In this document: in pieces, positions 10,805 to 20,994 of the stretch
Numbering within the stretch: position 1 is the stretch's first letter
Layout: every line of letters begins with the position of its first letter
From: Phytophthora colocasiae
Taxonomy: Eukaryota; Oomycota; Peronosporomycetes; Peronosporales; Peronosporaceae
Direction of reading: 5' to 3'
Length of the DNA stretch: 64,000 bases
Assembly: GCA_018806915.1 (NCBI GenBank)
Contig: JAGKQI010000100.1
Coordinates: 124,001-188,000 of the forward strand
Notes under the pieces: model-generated
Told to the model about the DNA's origin: nothing
The model's input: the letters and a program-made list of their open reading frames with translations, nothing else
Databases searched by the model: none
Position numbers and translations under genes: made by a program

Positions 10805-11728
10805 GCAAGTTGGAGAATGAGCCGAGACCTAACGACTATTGATTCGGATCCAGTAGATCATCCACATCTGCCAGTCGCACTGGCATGCGGGACTCAGGAA
10901 GAGGTGGGGCATTACTACAACAACCGTTGACAAAGTATGTATGTTCGAAGGTATATGCTTTTAGAATAGGTAGATACAAAGCGGAATTGTATCAGGTATG
11001 GTGCTATACTGGAAGCAATATGCTGGCATAATGCGGCTGAGCAAGTCAATTTCGATCAGACCGCAATAAGTGATGTTGTACGCATCCATCAGAGGATGGA
11101 CGGATCACAGTCTCTGGTGGTGATCGGTTGCCCAGTTGTATGCAAAATGTGCCTGGACCCCCGGACCAGAGCTTCGCAGCGCGAAGATATTGGCCCACAA
11201 AACGTTGGTAAGGCTTGAAGCTCTTCTGGTCCTGCCATGTGAGTCACTGTCGGGTTTATGGTGCTACCTTCAGCTGTGGCAAGTCTACTGGCACCGGTAA
11301 AAGGGAGATTCCATTTTACAGTTGAACGGCACTACAGGGATCAGGCAGGCGGCGCTGTGGCTTCCTTCTTCCGCGAAGAAACTTATGTTCGAGTACGATA
11401 CATGCTGCTTCAAAGAGGTAACAGCTCGCGTTCGTGAACGCAGGGCATGCTTGTGTAAACCGTTTGTGACTTGGAAGATTTCTGTGGGATCGCTTTATTT
11501 ATTGGCACTGGTAGCCAACAACAGTCAGCTTTTCGAGTTGGGGAGGACCTCCCGGGAGGATCCTGATGTGCCGGGCGTTTGTCTTATTGCACTCTATGGG
11601 GATAGTCTGATTCCGTTTCTCCGTTACTGCACTTCAACGAGATAAACTGTCTTGCACTGCAAGTGTCCTGAACCACCAGCATTCAAATCCAGATTGCATT
11701 TATCGCAGGCAACACCACCTAAACTTTA
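10805..11728. other. intergenic between two element insertions, displaced promoter sequence
   Basis: This is host DNA between the hAT and MULE insertions. Its left part is the former upstream region of peroxidase copy 1. Near the right end, CCTGAACCACCAGC at 11667-11680 followed by CAAATCC matches 18947-18970, upstream of peroxidase copy 3. This marks the distal promoter of copy 2, now cut off by the MULE. A short frame around 10816-10930 ends EEVGHYYNN, faintly like the QVGEYYKP start of mature peroxidases, but it stops at once. No gene is supported. Confidence 0.55.
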
Positions 11729-11900
11729 GGCTAAAGCGGAGAAAAAAGGAGTACCTAGCTACTGATTTTTGTTCTACCACACTAAATTGCAGTTGTCCAG
11801 TATACCGGTATTCTATCGCGCATCCACAATTAGCATTTCCTGTACGTCCCCACCCCTTCAACTCAAAAAGAGAAACGCAAATACTTTCACTCTCACTCCA

Positions 11901-13889
11901 ATGGCCAAGAACGCAGAGAAGAAGTCGACGTTTGGTACGTCTCCTTTCGAACTAGAAGAGGAACACCTTGGGAAAGCAGCTACCCTCGGCCTACTCCGAC
12001 CAGATACGCTGCTTGAGTCATCTGACTCCTCTCATGAACTATTCGGCGTCGCGTATGACAAATACAGAAACATTGGTACCGAAACGTTTGGTTCACAGAA
12101 AGCGATTCAAACCAGGGTCAAATTGCTGGCAGAACAGTGCGGGTTTCAGATTCGCGTTCATAGTAGCTGTACCCGGCGGAACAACTCAGGTAACGCTAAG
12201 TACGTCTGTAAGAAGCTACACGGCCAACAATACACGGACAAATCTACACCAGCTAGTGAACTCGTATGTCCGTTTTTCGTGAACGTATTTGGTCATGAGG
12301 GTGAATGGAAGATTACTCGCGCTAACTTTTGCCACAATCATCTCTTGAATGTCGGCTTTAGTAGTCGTCCGCCTATGGAAAGCTCACTTGAACGCCCTGA
12401 ACGCGACTTGCGCAACACAACCCGACAGATCAGCACAGCTACATCGCTAGTTGAACGAGAGATGCTACCGACTTACAATGGCAGTACTAGTGGCATGACA
12501 TCTGCTTCAATCCAAGCTTTTCTTCTGACAAAGGGAATTCGCTTATCACCAAGTCAAATTTCGCGATTAAAATAAGACATTGACGATAAACTTCGTGGAG
12601 ACAGACTGAAAAGTTTCCAGAAATTGGAGGCTTATCTCGAACGTTTAGCCAGCGAGAACCCTGGTACGTTATGGTTGTTCGAAAAAGAACCCAACAGGGT
12701 TTTTAAGCGAGCATGCCTCTTCTCAAACCTCGGCATTCACATGGCTACGCGCGCAAAAAAACTGTACGGGTTCGACGGGGCACATTTGAAAGGGGAAATG
12801 AACAAGTACGGTGTCTATCTTGTGGCTACAGCTAAAGATTTCAACAACAACATCATTCCGTTTGGTTTTGCTCTTGTTCCAAAGGAAAATTTCGATCATT
12901 GGGTCTGGTTTTTGAACGCCGTTAAAGAAGCCTTAAGTAATCCTGCCAAGTTTACCGCTGTTTCGGACCGACAGAAAGGATTACTTGCTGCGGTCAAGAC
13001 GGTGTTTCCGGTGGCAGGGCATCGCTTTTGTCTCCATCATATTTTATCTAACCTCGCAGACGCAAGAATTTCTCTAGCACCTGAAGAGCGTGGACTTGTG
13101 TGTAAAATGGCTAGAAGTGACTGTGAAAACGACTTTAACACCTTTCGATCGATTTTAGAGGAAACGAAGCCAGGCGCAGTGGAGAGACTTGACATGATAC
13201 CGCGCGAAAATTGGGTAAAGTACAAATTTCTCGAGACTTTTAACGTTCCCACTTATGGAGAGATTACCTCTAATCTCTCTGAACAAGCCAATAATTGGAT
13301 TGGAGATCAGTGTCGGAGTGCTAAACCTTTAGATGCGTTTAATCTGTATGTCATGAAGCTCAATGACTTAGCTGCTGACCGGCGCAGTTTGGCATCAGAT
13401 TGGACTTTCAAGTTTTGTGGTGAAAGTTTGGTGCCGATGTTAAGGAAAAAGCGTGCTGAGTTAGCACAGGCAAGCCAATTTTGTGAGCAGAAGCCGTGTA
13501 TGGCAGGTGGATACCTTGTGCGATTTAAAGGCTCTGTTTCGAGGGAGGGTTTGGTGCACCCATGGATGTTTGTAGACCTCCCTGCCCAAACTTGCACGTG
13601 TGGGAACTGGCAGGACATGTTATTCCCTTGCGTGCATGCAGTATACGCAGCAACAATCGACGGCCAGGATATTGAATCTTTGTATGACAAAAACCTATTG
13701 TCCATACAGCATTTCCAACAGACATACAGCAGAGCATTTCGCCCCTGGCCAACTACCTGCACGCTACTACGGGACACGACATTGCTCATGCCACCAATTG
13801 TAGCGAATCTACCAGAACAAGGCAAACGTGGGTTAAAGCCTGGACCCAAGCCCAAACACAAACGCAAGACTGCAAAGAGAAAGGCATAA
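11901..13889 (+). pseudogene. MULE transposase with SWIM finger, one in-frame TAA
   Basis: Starts at ATG 11901 (MAKNAEKKSTFG). A FAR1/WRKY-GCM1-like DNA-binding part has Cys and His positions in CTRRNNSGNAKYVCKK...CPFFVNVFG...ITRANFCHNH. The MULE DDE domain starts LYGFDGAHLKGEMNKYGVYL (first Asp), with AVSDRQKGLL (second Asp) and AGHRFCLHHI. A SWIM zinc finger CTCGNWQDMLFPCVHAVYA and a Lys-rich tail end at 13889. One TAA at 12573-12575 interrupts an otherwise single open frame after SPSQISRLK, and the frame goes on as DIDDKLRGDRLKSFQK. This single nonsense codon is the only lesion seen. Without it the protein would be about 660 residues, normal for the family. Confidence 0.85.
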
Positions 13890-14029
13890 AGCAGCAACAC
13901 GAGATATATAGGCAAGACTCAGAGCATTGGATATTTACATAGTCACCTGTATTTCCTTACATTTAAAAGTGCAATTATTGCATTGAGCGCTATCTAGATC
14001 AACATGGGTCAGCACCACACGAATTTTTG

Positions 14030-14446
14030 CAATGCGACAGCGGCGACACGTCCTGCAAGTGAAGTTCTTGCAGCCTCTCCGATGAGTCATTACCACTCAG
14101 GATAGCTGCCTGCACGGTCGCACCGTACGCCACAGCCTTGTCTTGGTGAATCATCTTGTTAGGTTCCTTGTCGTTGAAGAAATTCGACGGCTCTCTGACG
14201 CTTAGAGTCGCGCAAAACCTCTCTATCGTCTTGCAGAAGAAGTCGCCGCGAAGTTGATACCGTCGAAGAGAGAGTTGATCTCGACGTAAACCTGAGTTGG
14301 CAACGACAGCGTACGCTTACACACTTGGAGGCCGTCAGCAAACAACGAAAAGCGCGCTGGTTCTTCGTGATGTCCTTCCAGTGCTTGCGCTTGAGAACCT
14401 GCGTGAAGATGACCATCAGGCGATTGTCTACGTCCTCACTTGGATA
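14030..14446 (-). pseudogene. captured HSP70 fragment inside the MULE
   Basis: Translated on the minus strand in shifting frames: [85 protein letters not shown] and LQDVSPLS. These follow HSP70 order from the DNRLV helix through the VEIDSLFEGIDF strand to the [17 protein letters not shown] motif near the end of the ATPase domain. Much of the VLVGGSTRIP region is deleted. Several frame shifts and a stop make it non-coding. It lies wholly within the inverted repeats of the MULE, so it moved with the element. Fragment capture in the Pack-MULE manner is the simplest explanation. Confidence 0.8.
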
Positions 14447-14636
14447 CTTTGAATTTGACCGATGCAAACCGGTATACTGGACAACTTCGAAATGCAATTT
14501 GGTGTGGTAGAACAAAAATCAGTAGCTAGGTACTCCTTTATGGAAATTCCTCGGCTAAAGCGTTCTCACCTCAATTGCAACTCCACGTTTGGCGATCACC
14601 AGTAAAGACTGGCGTTTTTGAACGGGCTCCAGTCCG

Positions 14637-14650
14637 CCACTTGCCAATTT
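14637..14650 (+). promoter_or_regulatory. possible Inr/FPR-like start region of peroxidase copy 2
   Basis: CCACTTGCCAATTT, about 30 bases before the ATG at 14679, resembles the oomycete initiator plus flanking element (TCAYTYYNCAWTTT-like). It lies on the gene side of the MULE, so the core promoter would be kept while the distal promoter is displaced. Assigned by eye. Confidence 0.3.
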
Positions 14651-14678
14651 GCATCGAGCACAACTTCTAAGTACCGGT

Positions 14679-15437
14679 ATGCTGCGTGCCGTATTCGTCG
14701 CATTCGCACTCGCTGCAATCAATGTGGACGCTGGTGGAACTCCTCAGAGCGAGGGATATCGCTACACCCTCGAGCAACTCCAAGTCGGCGAGTACTACAA
14801 GCCCTCTGCTATTGAGGGGTCAGGAGTTCCCAACACTACTGCTCCTTTCCACCGATGTCCCTGCCCAGCACTCAACGCTCTTGCAAACCACGGATATTTG
14901 CCTCGAAATGGCCAGAATATTGGGAAGGGTGTACTTAAGGCTGCGATCATGAATGTCTTCAACATGGCTGATGACATTGCCACGACGCAAGTGAGTCAAG
15001 TACCTGAAGTGTTTTCCCTCGACTTTCTAAGCAAACACAATGCACCCGAGCACGACGCATCACTGGTTCATACCGACGCTTACTTTGGTCGCGATCCGAT
15101 GGAAGTGAACGTCACACTGGCAGAAGATTTGTTGGCACGTGCTGTTGATGGCAAAATCGACACTACCGCGGTGGCCCGCGTACGCAAGGACCGAGCCGTT
15201 TTGTGTGAGAGTTCCAATCCTGAGTGTACTTTTGGCGAGAATGAGAAGAAGAAGTCGTTCCTGCAGGCGGCGTTGCTTCTCAAGGCGCTGGGTGAAGGTG
15301 ACGTCATCTCTGTGAAGCATGCGAAGGCGTTTCTTGTCGAAGAAAAAATACCTAATGACTTTGTGAAGTCACCGGAGCCTGTTTCAGCAGCTGCGCTAAG
15401 CAAGAAATCGGCGGAGTTGGTTACTCTAGCGGTTTAA
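14679..15437 (+). CDS. secreted heme-thiolate peroxidase, copy 2
   Basis: The start at 14679 (MLRAVFVAFALAAINVDAGG) is chosen over an upstream ATG at 14649 because it aligns with copy 3 and begins the signal peptide. The 252-residue protein has RCPCPALNALANHGYLPRNGQ, with the central Cys62 as probable heme ligand, and EHDASL at 124-129. The C-terminus (VKHAKAFLVEEKIPNDF...) matches copy 3, so this copy looks complete. It should act outside the cell as a peroxide-dependent oxidant or peroxygenase; the substrate cannot be inferred. A MULE separates it from sequence shared with the copy 3 promoter. Confidence 0.9.
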   Translation: MLRAVFVAFALAAINVDAGGTPQSEGYRYTLEQLQVGEYYKPSAIEGSGVPNTTAPFHRCPCPALNALANHGYLPRNGQNIGKGVLKAAIMNVFNMADDIATTQVSQVPEVFSLDFLSKHNAPEHDASLVHTDAYFGRDPMEVNVTLAEDLLARAVDGKIDTTAVARVRKDRAVLCESSNPECTFGENEKKKSFLQAALLLKALGEGDVISVKHAKAFLVEEKIPNDFVKSPEPVSAAALSKKSAELVTLAV

Positions 15438-16077
15438 ACTTGATCTTTTCGCAACTTGAGCTACGCTTAATAGTACTGGCAAAGCTTTTGTTTATCTTGG
15501 CTCTGGTTTGGTGACCATGAACGGGGAGACAGTAATGATAATGTGGCTCGAAAAGTATTCTCGCTTTTGTTTATTTTGTTGCAGGTATTCCAACCAAGAA
15601 ATGATCGCTGTTTAAACATTGGAGTTTAATACTTAAGTATATGCTTAACATTTCAATGCTAAGGTTCTCTAGAGGTTGTAAAGATCGCTTTAGCCCACAA
15701 CGAGAACTTTCGGAACGAAAATGCACTTCACAAAAAATAACTTGTATTGCGCTGGTTCATAGAATTTTGAATGAGAGACCTACAGTAAAAAAATTATAGG
15801 TAATCTGCGTTAGGCTGCTTGACAGGTTGTAACCAGCTTACTGGAAGTGCAATTCGTCAGAGCTGACATCGACAAAGGTGAATTATCAATTGGGTTTTAC
15901 ATCAAAATTCAGCATTATTTTTCCAAGTACTACAGGCACAATAATACAGAAATACGTGAAGTAAAGTCTAAAGCTTGTGTGCATGGTACATGTATTAGCA
16001 AAAACAGAAAGTGTCACGCTTGTACTTGAAGTGCACTTTTGATTAACGACAACGTGCAGTAATCAGGTTTTCCCTTT
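15438..16077. other. intergenic, AT-rich, nothing recognised
   Basis: 3' flank of peroxidase copy 2 up to the second MULE. The short frame at 15847-16029 shows no family resemblance. No repeats with clear ends were seen. Confidence 0.5.
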
Positions 16078-16449
16078 GAGAAAATGACAAAATACGAAAA
16101 ACACCACAAAATAACACTGTCAACACCACAAAACATTGACGACCACCAATCCATAAAACAAGCAAGCACGCATCTGCCACAAGGAAACGCGCACACTAAA
16201 CGACTGCACATATGGTAGCATTAAATCAGCACAGAGGGAACCATCTAATCGGGGCCACCACAAGGAAGCAACAACGGCCGGCTGAAACGAGCAAGGAGGA
16301 GGGGGCAAAGCCGTCAGCCCAGAGGAGGGAGCTGCACAGCAGGGTGCCGCGAGATGATGGCTGCAATCCAGAGTGCCGCGAGGAGCAATGCCACTGGTCG
16401 TTGGGAGGAAGAAGGCACGACAAGCCAGGGCGAAGGGGAAGGATCGACT

Positions 16450-16620
16450 GGCTGGCGTGGAGGACGGCGGCTCGGGTGGCAGGCGTGGAGATGGAGGTTC
16501 GGGTGGCTGGCGTGGAGATGGTTGCTCAGGTTGCTTGCGTGGAGATGGAGGCTCAGTGGCTTGCGTGGAGGACGGCGGCTCGGGTGGCAGGTGTGGAGAT
16601 GGCGGATCGGTGGCTCGGAG
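16450..16620. repeat. 27-bp minisatellite encoding Pro-rich repeats
   Basis: About six copies of a unit close to GGCTGGCGTGGAGATGGAGG plus TTCGGGT, most 27 bp and some one to three bases different. On the minus strand it encodes PPSPRxPPEPPSS-type repeats. It lies just past the stop of the MULE-2 SWIM-finger frame, in another frame that stays open to 16902, and may be a Pro-rich transposase tail reached by a frame change. Confidence 0.7.
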
Positions 16621-16706
16621 GAAGCATTGAGGATAAAGCTGCACTGTAGGGTTGAGCGAGGTCCAACTGAATTTCTCGATTGTATTCCTACCGCTGGGCA
16701 CAGCAG

Positions 16707-18581
16707 TTATTTGTGGTTTAAGGCGTACGAATTTAGTGGTGGGCGCCCAGCACCTTGCGCTCCTTCGAGCAGGCGCCGTGCCTTGTTGGGGCCTCGATAA
16801 ACCAGCTTGGCTCGTGTTCCGACATCGTTTAGCCCGCGACTCGAAATTGCAAGTAACAGGTGCACGCACGTGGCATACTTGGCGAAGTAATAGCATGAAC
16901 ATTCGCGCCGCTGAATGTCAACTTTCCAGCCATCATCTGGCATACCAGCGTATTCCATTCGTGCAATACTGGCGCTCATCTGCGCTGTCACGAGGAGAAC
17001 TTCTCGCTTACGCCCGGTTTCTTCGTCCAGGACGCGCTGACACGGCCGCGAAACAACTTTGACAGAGAGGTCAGCTGTATTATGATCTCCATCGTCCAGA
17101 ACAAAAGCTAAGGTTGACCGCGGCGGCGTCCACTCGAACAAGTTTCCTGCTCGCCGAAGCTCTCTCATGCGGCGCCAAAGAGATGACGGAGCCGTGGCGA
17201 CATTGGTGAACGGCTTCACCGATTGACTTTCTGAACGACAGCAAGTGCAGAGCTGTGTATGAGTGCACCCATTTTAAGTCGACCGTGCAACGTGTATACA
17301 CGCTTGATGGTACGATTGAACTGCTCCGCGGGGTTGTTAGTCGTGGCATAACCCCGTGGAGTGTGGAATGCCTGCCAGTTCACAAATCGACCAGAGAGCC
17401 ATTCCTGTTTGAAGTACGTACTGAAGGTTTTGAGTTCGGGTCGCTTTGCCCAATCCGAAAGCACACGCGCCTTCACCTCATTGAACTCGGTGATGCTAGT
17501 GCTGAAGTGCATATCACTCACTCCTTCAGAAACCACAGCAGCTAGTGGAGGGAGCAAACCTCGAGTTTTCTCGTAGACTTTCGCTGTGACGTGATAATAA
17601 CACATTAAACTCTGAAAGTTTGTATTTTCGCCAAATGCCACCTGTGTAGCTCGCCATTGTGCGTCATCTGCGTCTGCCATCGCGTAACGTACTGTGAGAT
17701 GCACTCCAATCACACGGTAGAACACGTTTTTCAGTGCAGAAAACATTTTGAAGTAGTCGGGCTCCCGGCGCTGGGAAGTGACGAACACGGCTAGCAAGTG
17801 AAATGACCTTGCCATATCAGAGACCCCAACTACGAAGACAGGATAGCCGACCTGGTTGAGCTTAAACGTTGCATCTGCGTGCATGACAAACGAATTGGGG
17901 TCACGGTACGCCGATTTCAGCAGTCTCTCGGACGTGATCCCAACAATAAAAGGGTCTCCGTCCGAGCCACACCCGACGTGAGGCGACCCGTCTGCTTCAC
18001 TCTCCCACGTGAATGTGAACGGCTCCAACTCGAGCTGCCCAGGAGCCAAGGCCAATTCAACGACTTGGTCTTGGATGTCAAGATAGTCATCGCTTCCTCC
18101 CAGTTAAGTTCTAGTGTAGTGCTGTGTGAAGCGCTGCACTGTAGGTAATGCGGGTAGACTGGATTCATCTAAATTGAAGCGATTAAGAAGAGCATTTCGA
18201 ATGCGCGCTGGTTTTAATCCCTCCGCCGCAAGAGCGCGAGCAAAGGTCCTTCATCTCCTCCGTCAGTCGAGGCTTCCGTGGAGAGTTGAGAGGAGACACG
18301 TGACTCTTGAGCTCACAAATGTCGACCAAATTCATCACTTGACACGTGAGCGTCTTGCAGCGCCACATACAGCGGGCGAGCGGCTCAACATCCTTACAGG
18401 CCTTTGAGGCGCACACTAGTACGCGCCTACGCATGTTGTGTGGGGACGGGAGAGCACATATTTTGCATGGAACGAGCTGACTCTTGGCGATCTTGAACGA
18501 TTTAAAAGTCTCGAGGAGCATGGAGGCATCCTCCTTGGTGATGCCGTTAGCAACGGCGGTCCAAGCTAATAGAGCAGGCAT
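16707..18581 (-). pseudogene. MULE-2 transposase, broken by nonsense and frame changes
   Basis: From MPALLAWTAVANG (18581) the frame encodes a Cys-rich N-terminal segment (CKICALPSPHNMRRRVLVC...CMWRCKTLTC). It shifts near 18250 into LAAEGLKPARIRNALL, is cut by TAA at 18104-18106, and continues into the MULE core: SFVMHADATFKLNQVGYPVFVVG, SLMCYYHVTAKVYEK, and YATTNNPAEQFNRTIKRVYT. A one-base overlap frame change near 17217 leads to the SWIM finger CSCYYFAKYATCVHLLLA, ending at 16707. At least three lesions make it a relic. Its sequence differs from MULE-1, so two MULE lineages are present. Confidence 0.8.
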
Positions 18582-19051
18582 GTTGGGTTGCGGTGGGGAC
18601 GGCAGGGAGATGACAGCTCTAAATGAGATTGATGCAGTGTGAAAGTGGCAGCTTCGATACTTCAATTGCTTTGTAGTGCGCATATCTACGTTTGAAGTGC
18701 TGATCAAACGGTTGGTGGTGGTGGTTCGCTGGTATTGATCAGGTACACAAAGTTTGTGGTGCTAATGTGGCATTGTGGGTGCTGGTCTGCTTTTAGGGTA
18801 TTTGTTTTGATTTTGTGGTGTTTTTGTATGTTTGTCTGAGAAAATCGACGTGGTTTCTTGGCAATGGCAACTGCAAGAGCGCTACGTCTGATGAGCTGAT
18901 CTACCTGTAGCTAGTCTATTTGACCGTATCTATTCGATGATGCCGGCCTGAACCACCAGCAAACAAATCCGGGGTCAATTTTCGCCATTCAAAACGTCGA
19001 TAGCAATTCCTCGCATCCCATCATCGTAAGCCCAGTTTCATCCTACAGCAG

Positions 19052-19061
19052 CTCACTCTCC
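19052..19061 (+). promoter_or_regulatory. candidate initiator (Inr) of peroxidase copy 3
   Basis: CTCACTCTCC followed by AACTTT, 42 bases upstream of ATG 19104, fits the oomycete Inr pattern. This is the only peroxidase copy whose 5' flank is free of an element within 200 bases, and it keeps the CCTGAACCACCAGC block at 18947-18960. Confidence 0.45.
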
Positions 19062-19103
19062 AACTTTCTTCGGCCTCAGAAGACAAGTCCCTCCTCCACA
19101 ACA

Positions 19104-19859
19104 ATGCTGCGTGCCATTTTCATCGCCATCTCTGCTTTTGTCGCTGTCAACGTCCTAGCCGAAAACGAGGGGTGTATGGACGACACCTCCGAACAACTCC
19201 CAGTGGGTGAGTATTACAAACCCACGGCCCTGGAGTCGTCAGGCGTGCCCAATACTACTGCTACCTTCCGTCGCTCCCCGTGCCCAGGGCTAAACGCGCT
19301 TGCCAACCATGGATATTTGCCCAGAAATGGCCAAAACATTGTCAAGGCGGATCTCAAGGCTGCGATCATGAGCGTGTTCAACATGGGGGATGACACGGCC
19401 ACGACACAAGTGAATCCCGTCCCAGAAGTCTTTTCACTGGACTATCTGGGCCAGCACATTCTACCGGAGCACGATGCATCATTGCTGCGTTCCGATATTT
19501 TCTTCGGCCACGATCCAATGGAAGTGAACATTACGCTGGCTGAAGATCTGCTGTCGCGTGCTGATGCCGATGGAAAGATCAACACTACAGCTGTGGCTCA
19601 GGCCCATAACGACCGAGTATCAGCTTGTAAGGTTATCAATCCTGAGTGTACGTTTGGCGCGAACGAGAAGCAAACAGCCTTGCTACAGGCAGCGCTACTT
19701 CTAGAGGCTCTGGGTGCAGGTGACTTCATCTCAGTAGATCACGCAAGATCGTTCCTTATCGACGAGAAGATCCCTAGCAACTTTGTGAAATCGGTTAGCC
19801 CAGTTTCGGTTGCCGTGATGACAACGAAGTATGTGGAGCTGGTATCGCAGGCTCCGTAA
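19104..19859 (+). CDS. secreted heme-thiolate peroxidase, copy 3
   Basis: A 251-residue protein with signal peptide MLRAIFIAISAFVAVNVLA, then SPCPGLNALANHGYLPRNGQN (heme ligand Cys60) and PEHDASL at 121-127. It shares most residues with copy 2, including GEYYKP, SGVPNTTA, DPMEVN and TLAEDLL, and differs more from copy 1. Copies 2 and 3 are therefore the recent tandem pair, with MULE-2 between them. The coding sequence shows no breaks, and the promoter region is uninterrupted, making this the likeliest functional member. Confidence 0.9.
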   Translation: MLRAIFIAISAFVAVNVLAENEGCMDDTSEQLPVGEYYKPTALESSGVPNTTATFRRSPCPGLNALANHGYLPRNGQNIVKADLKAAIMSVFNMGDDTATTQVNPVPEVFSLDYLGQHILPEHDASLLRSDIFFGHDPMEVNITLAEDLLSRADADGKINTTAVAQAHNDRVSACKVINPECTFGANEKQTALLQAALLLEALGAGDFISVDHARSFLIDEKIPSNFVKSVSPVSVAVMTTKYVELVSQAP

Positions 19860-20029
19860 TTCCAAGAGTTCAACTCGGGTGCAGTACATGGAGTTACTGA
19901 ATCAATAAATACCAATGATCGTGAGTTGAATCAAGAACTTTGACGCCTTGCCGTCGACGTTCGTTTGAAAAGTAGTTTGCATCGATAAAGTTTCAGTAAA
20001 TGTTACTCGTCGTTGTGGCGCGAGGAGGT

Positions 20030-20808
20030 TAAAACGAGAATGAGCTATCCGTTGGGCTCTCTTCAACCGAAGGATACGTTCACTCCGTCGTTGCCGGATG
20101 GCCGTCATCAGCGCAGTGGAAATTTTCCTGATACATCGGTGGAGCACCAGCGGACCACTTGATAGATGGGCGAAGTGAGGAACGCGGTGGGTGGGAGAGA
20201 TCGAGCGGTCGTGAAGCGAAAAGCACAGGGTATTTTAGGGTTCTGAAGCGGATGAAGCAGTTTTACCCACAGGGTTATAGACGATGCTGGCTTTTGATAC
20301 CGTTGAAGTGAGTGGTCTTTTTCGAAAAACTCGCATCCATGTGGGTTTTTCACTTCGCTCGCCAGAAAACGGTCACATTCGCACTGCGTTTGATTGAAAA
20401 ACGGATTTTCCGATACAAAAGCCAAGTGAGACTTCGAAAGCCCCCACTTGAATCAAAAGTGCACATAGCGATACGAACGGCGGAGACGGCCAAACGCTGC
20501 TTCACATCCGAGACGGCGCGATCCGACAGTCCCCCCGAGATGCAAAAGCCTGGTCACATGCACAACTGCGACCGCACAAACTTGATTGAACAGCGCGGCG
20601 TCAACGGATATGACGCAGCGGCGGCGAAGCCTGCTGTTCCTGGCGAAGGCTAATGTCGTTGCTGCTGATTCAAAGCGTAAAATGGAGACTACGAGTCGAG
20701 AAGTAGGGGTCGTTGAGGCCACTGCTGTTGATAGATACCAGTACCAAGTAGCGAAATGCTCGTTTATAGTTGACGCGGTCGAGGCTGCACCAAAATACGT
20801 TCAGCTAC
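20030..20808 (-). repeat. inverted-duplication arm 1, distal part (MYB4 upstream DNA)
   Basis: Matches 44865-45662 in reverse complement. Four overlapping hypothetical frames are identical between copies, so nucleotide identity is very high. In the other copy this is the spacer before the MYB gene at 45713. Here it ends near 20030 in unrelated DNA next to peroxidase copy 3 and is cut at 20808 by the Gypsy-1 insertion, resuming at 27583. The open frames in it are probably not genes. Confidence 0.85.
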
Positions 20809-20961
20809 TGTGACGGGCTTCTGTCACACGGTCGCCGTGGTGCACGGCGACCAATTAGATTAGCTTGTGTTTTGTTGGTCCACGGCGCCCGACCCGGGCG
20901 CCACACAGATTCAATAGACAGAGTTTCATTTACCACAAACAAGGAGCACCGCCCCGTTACA
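20809..20961 (+). repeat. Gypsy-1 5' LTR
   Basis: 153 bp with TG...CA ends, identical by eye to 27425-27577. It contains the GC-rich palindromic block GCGCCCGACCCGGGCGCC. A possible primer-binding site TGGTAGCACTTAG begins at 20964; the primer tRNA was not identified. Confidence 0.95.
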
Positions 20962-20994
20962 TCTGGTAGCACTTAGTAGTCCGTCCACACGACC

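Larger units (their letters stand above)
11739..14552 (+). mobile_element. Mutator-like (MULE) transposon carrying an HSP70 gene fragment
   Basis: Long terminal inverted repeats are at about 11739-11809 and 14469-14552. They share GGAGTACCTAGCTACTG, the TTTTTGTTCTACCACA block and the AGTATACCGGT block. The direct repeat GGCTAAAGCG flanks the element at 11729-11738 and 14553-14562; MULEs make 9-10 bp duplications. Both arms begin GAG just inside the duplication. Inside are a MULE transposase gene on the plus strand and, next to the right arm, a minus-strand piece of HSP70. The element lies 117 bases upstream of the ATG of peroxidase copy 2. Confidence 0.85.
16078..18844 (-). mobile_element. 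second, degenerate MULE element
   Basis: Inverted arms are at 16078-16112 and 18810-18844. They share AAAAACACCACAAAAT exactly plus imperfect GAGAAAA and GACAAA-type outer parts. A broken MULE transposase lies between on the minus strand, unrelated in sequence to the one at 11.9-13.9 kb. I could not find a target duplication, so the outer ends are approximate and the element is probably old. Confidence 0.6.

Noticed and set aside
10816..10930. Possible fourth peroxidase N-terminus (EEVGHYYNN)
   Set aside because: The likeness to QVGEYYKP is only a few residues, followed directly by a stop and with no PCP or EHD motif nearby.
11769..11900. Upstream extension of the MULE frame (MFYHTKLQLSS...)
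   Set aside because: It translates the terminal inverted repeat; the mirror at the other end gives nearly the same residues ([10 protein letters not shown]), so it is repeat sequence and not protein.
16212..16800. Plus-strand frames rich in Arg, Gly and Trp (SGGWRGDG repeats)
   Set aside because: They are the reverse reading of the 27-bp minisatellite; the minus-strand Pro-rich reading fits the MULE context better.
20108..20813. Overlapping open frames of 75-113 codons on both strands, identical at 44856-45561
   Set aside because: Identity comes from the recent inverted duplication. Frames on both strands overlap, show no domains and lie in a promoter region.
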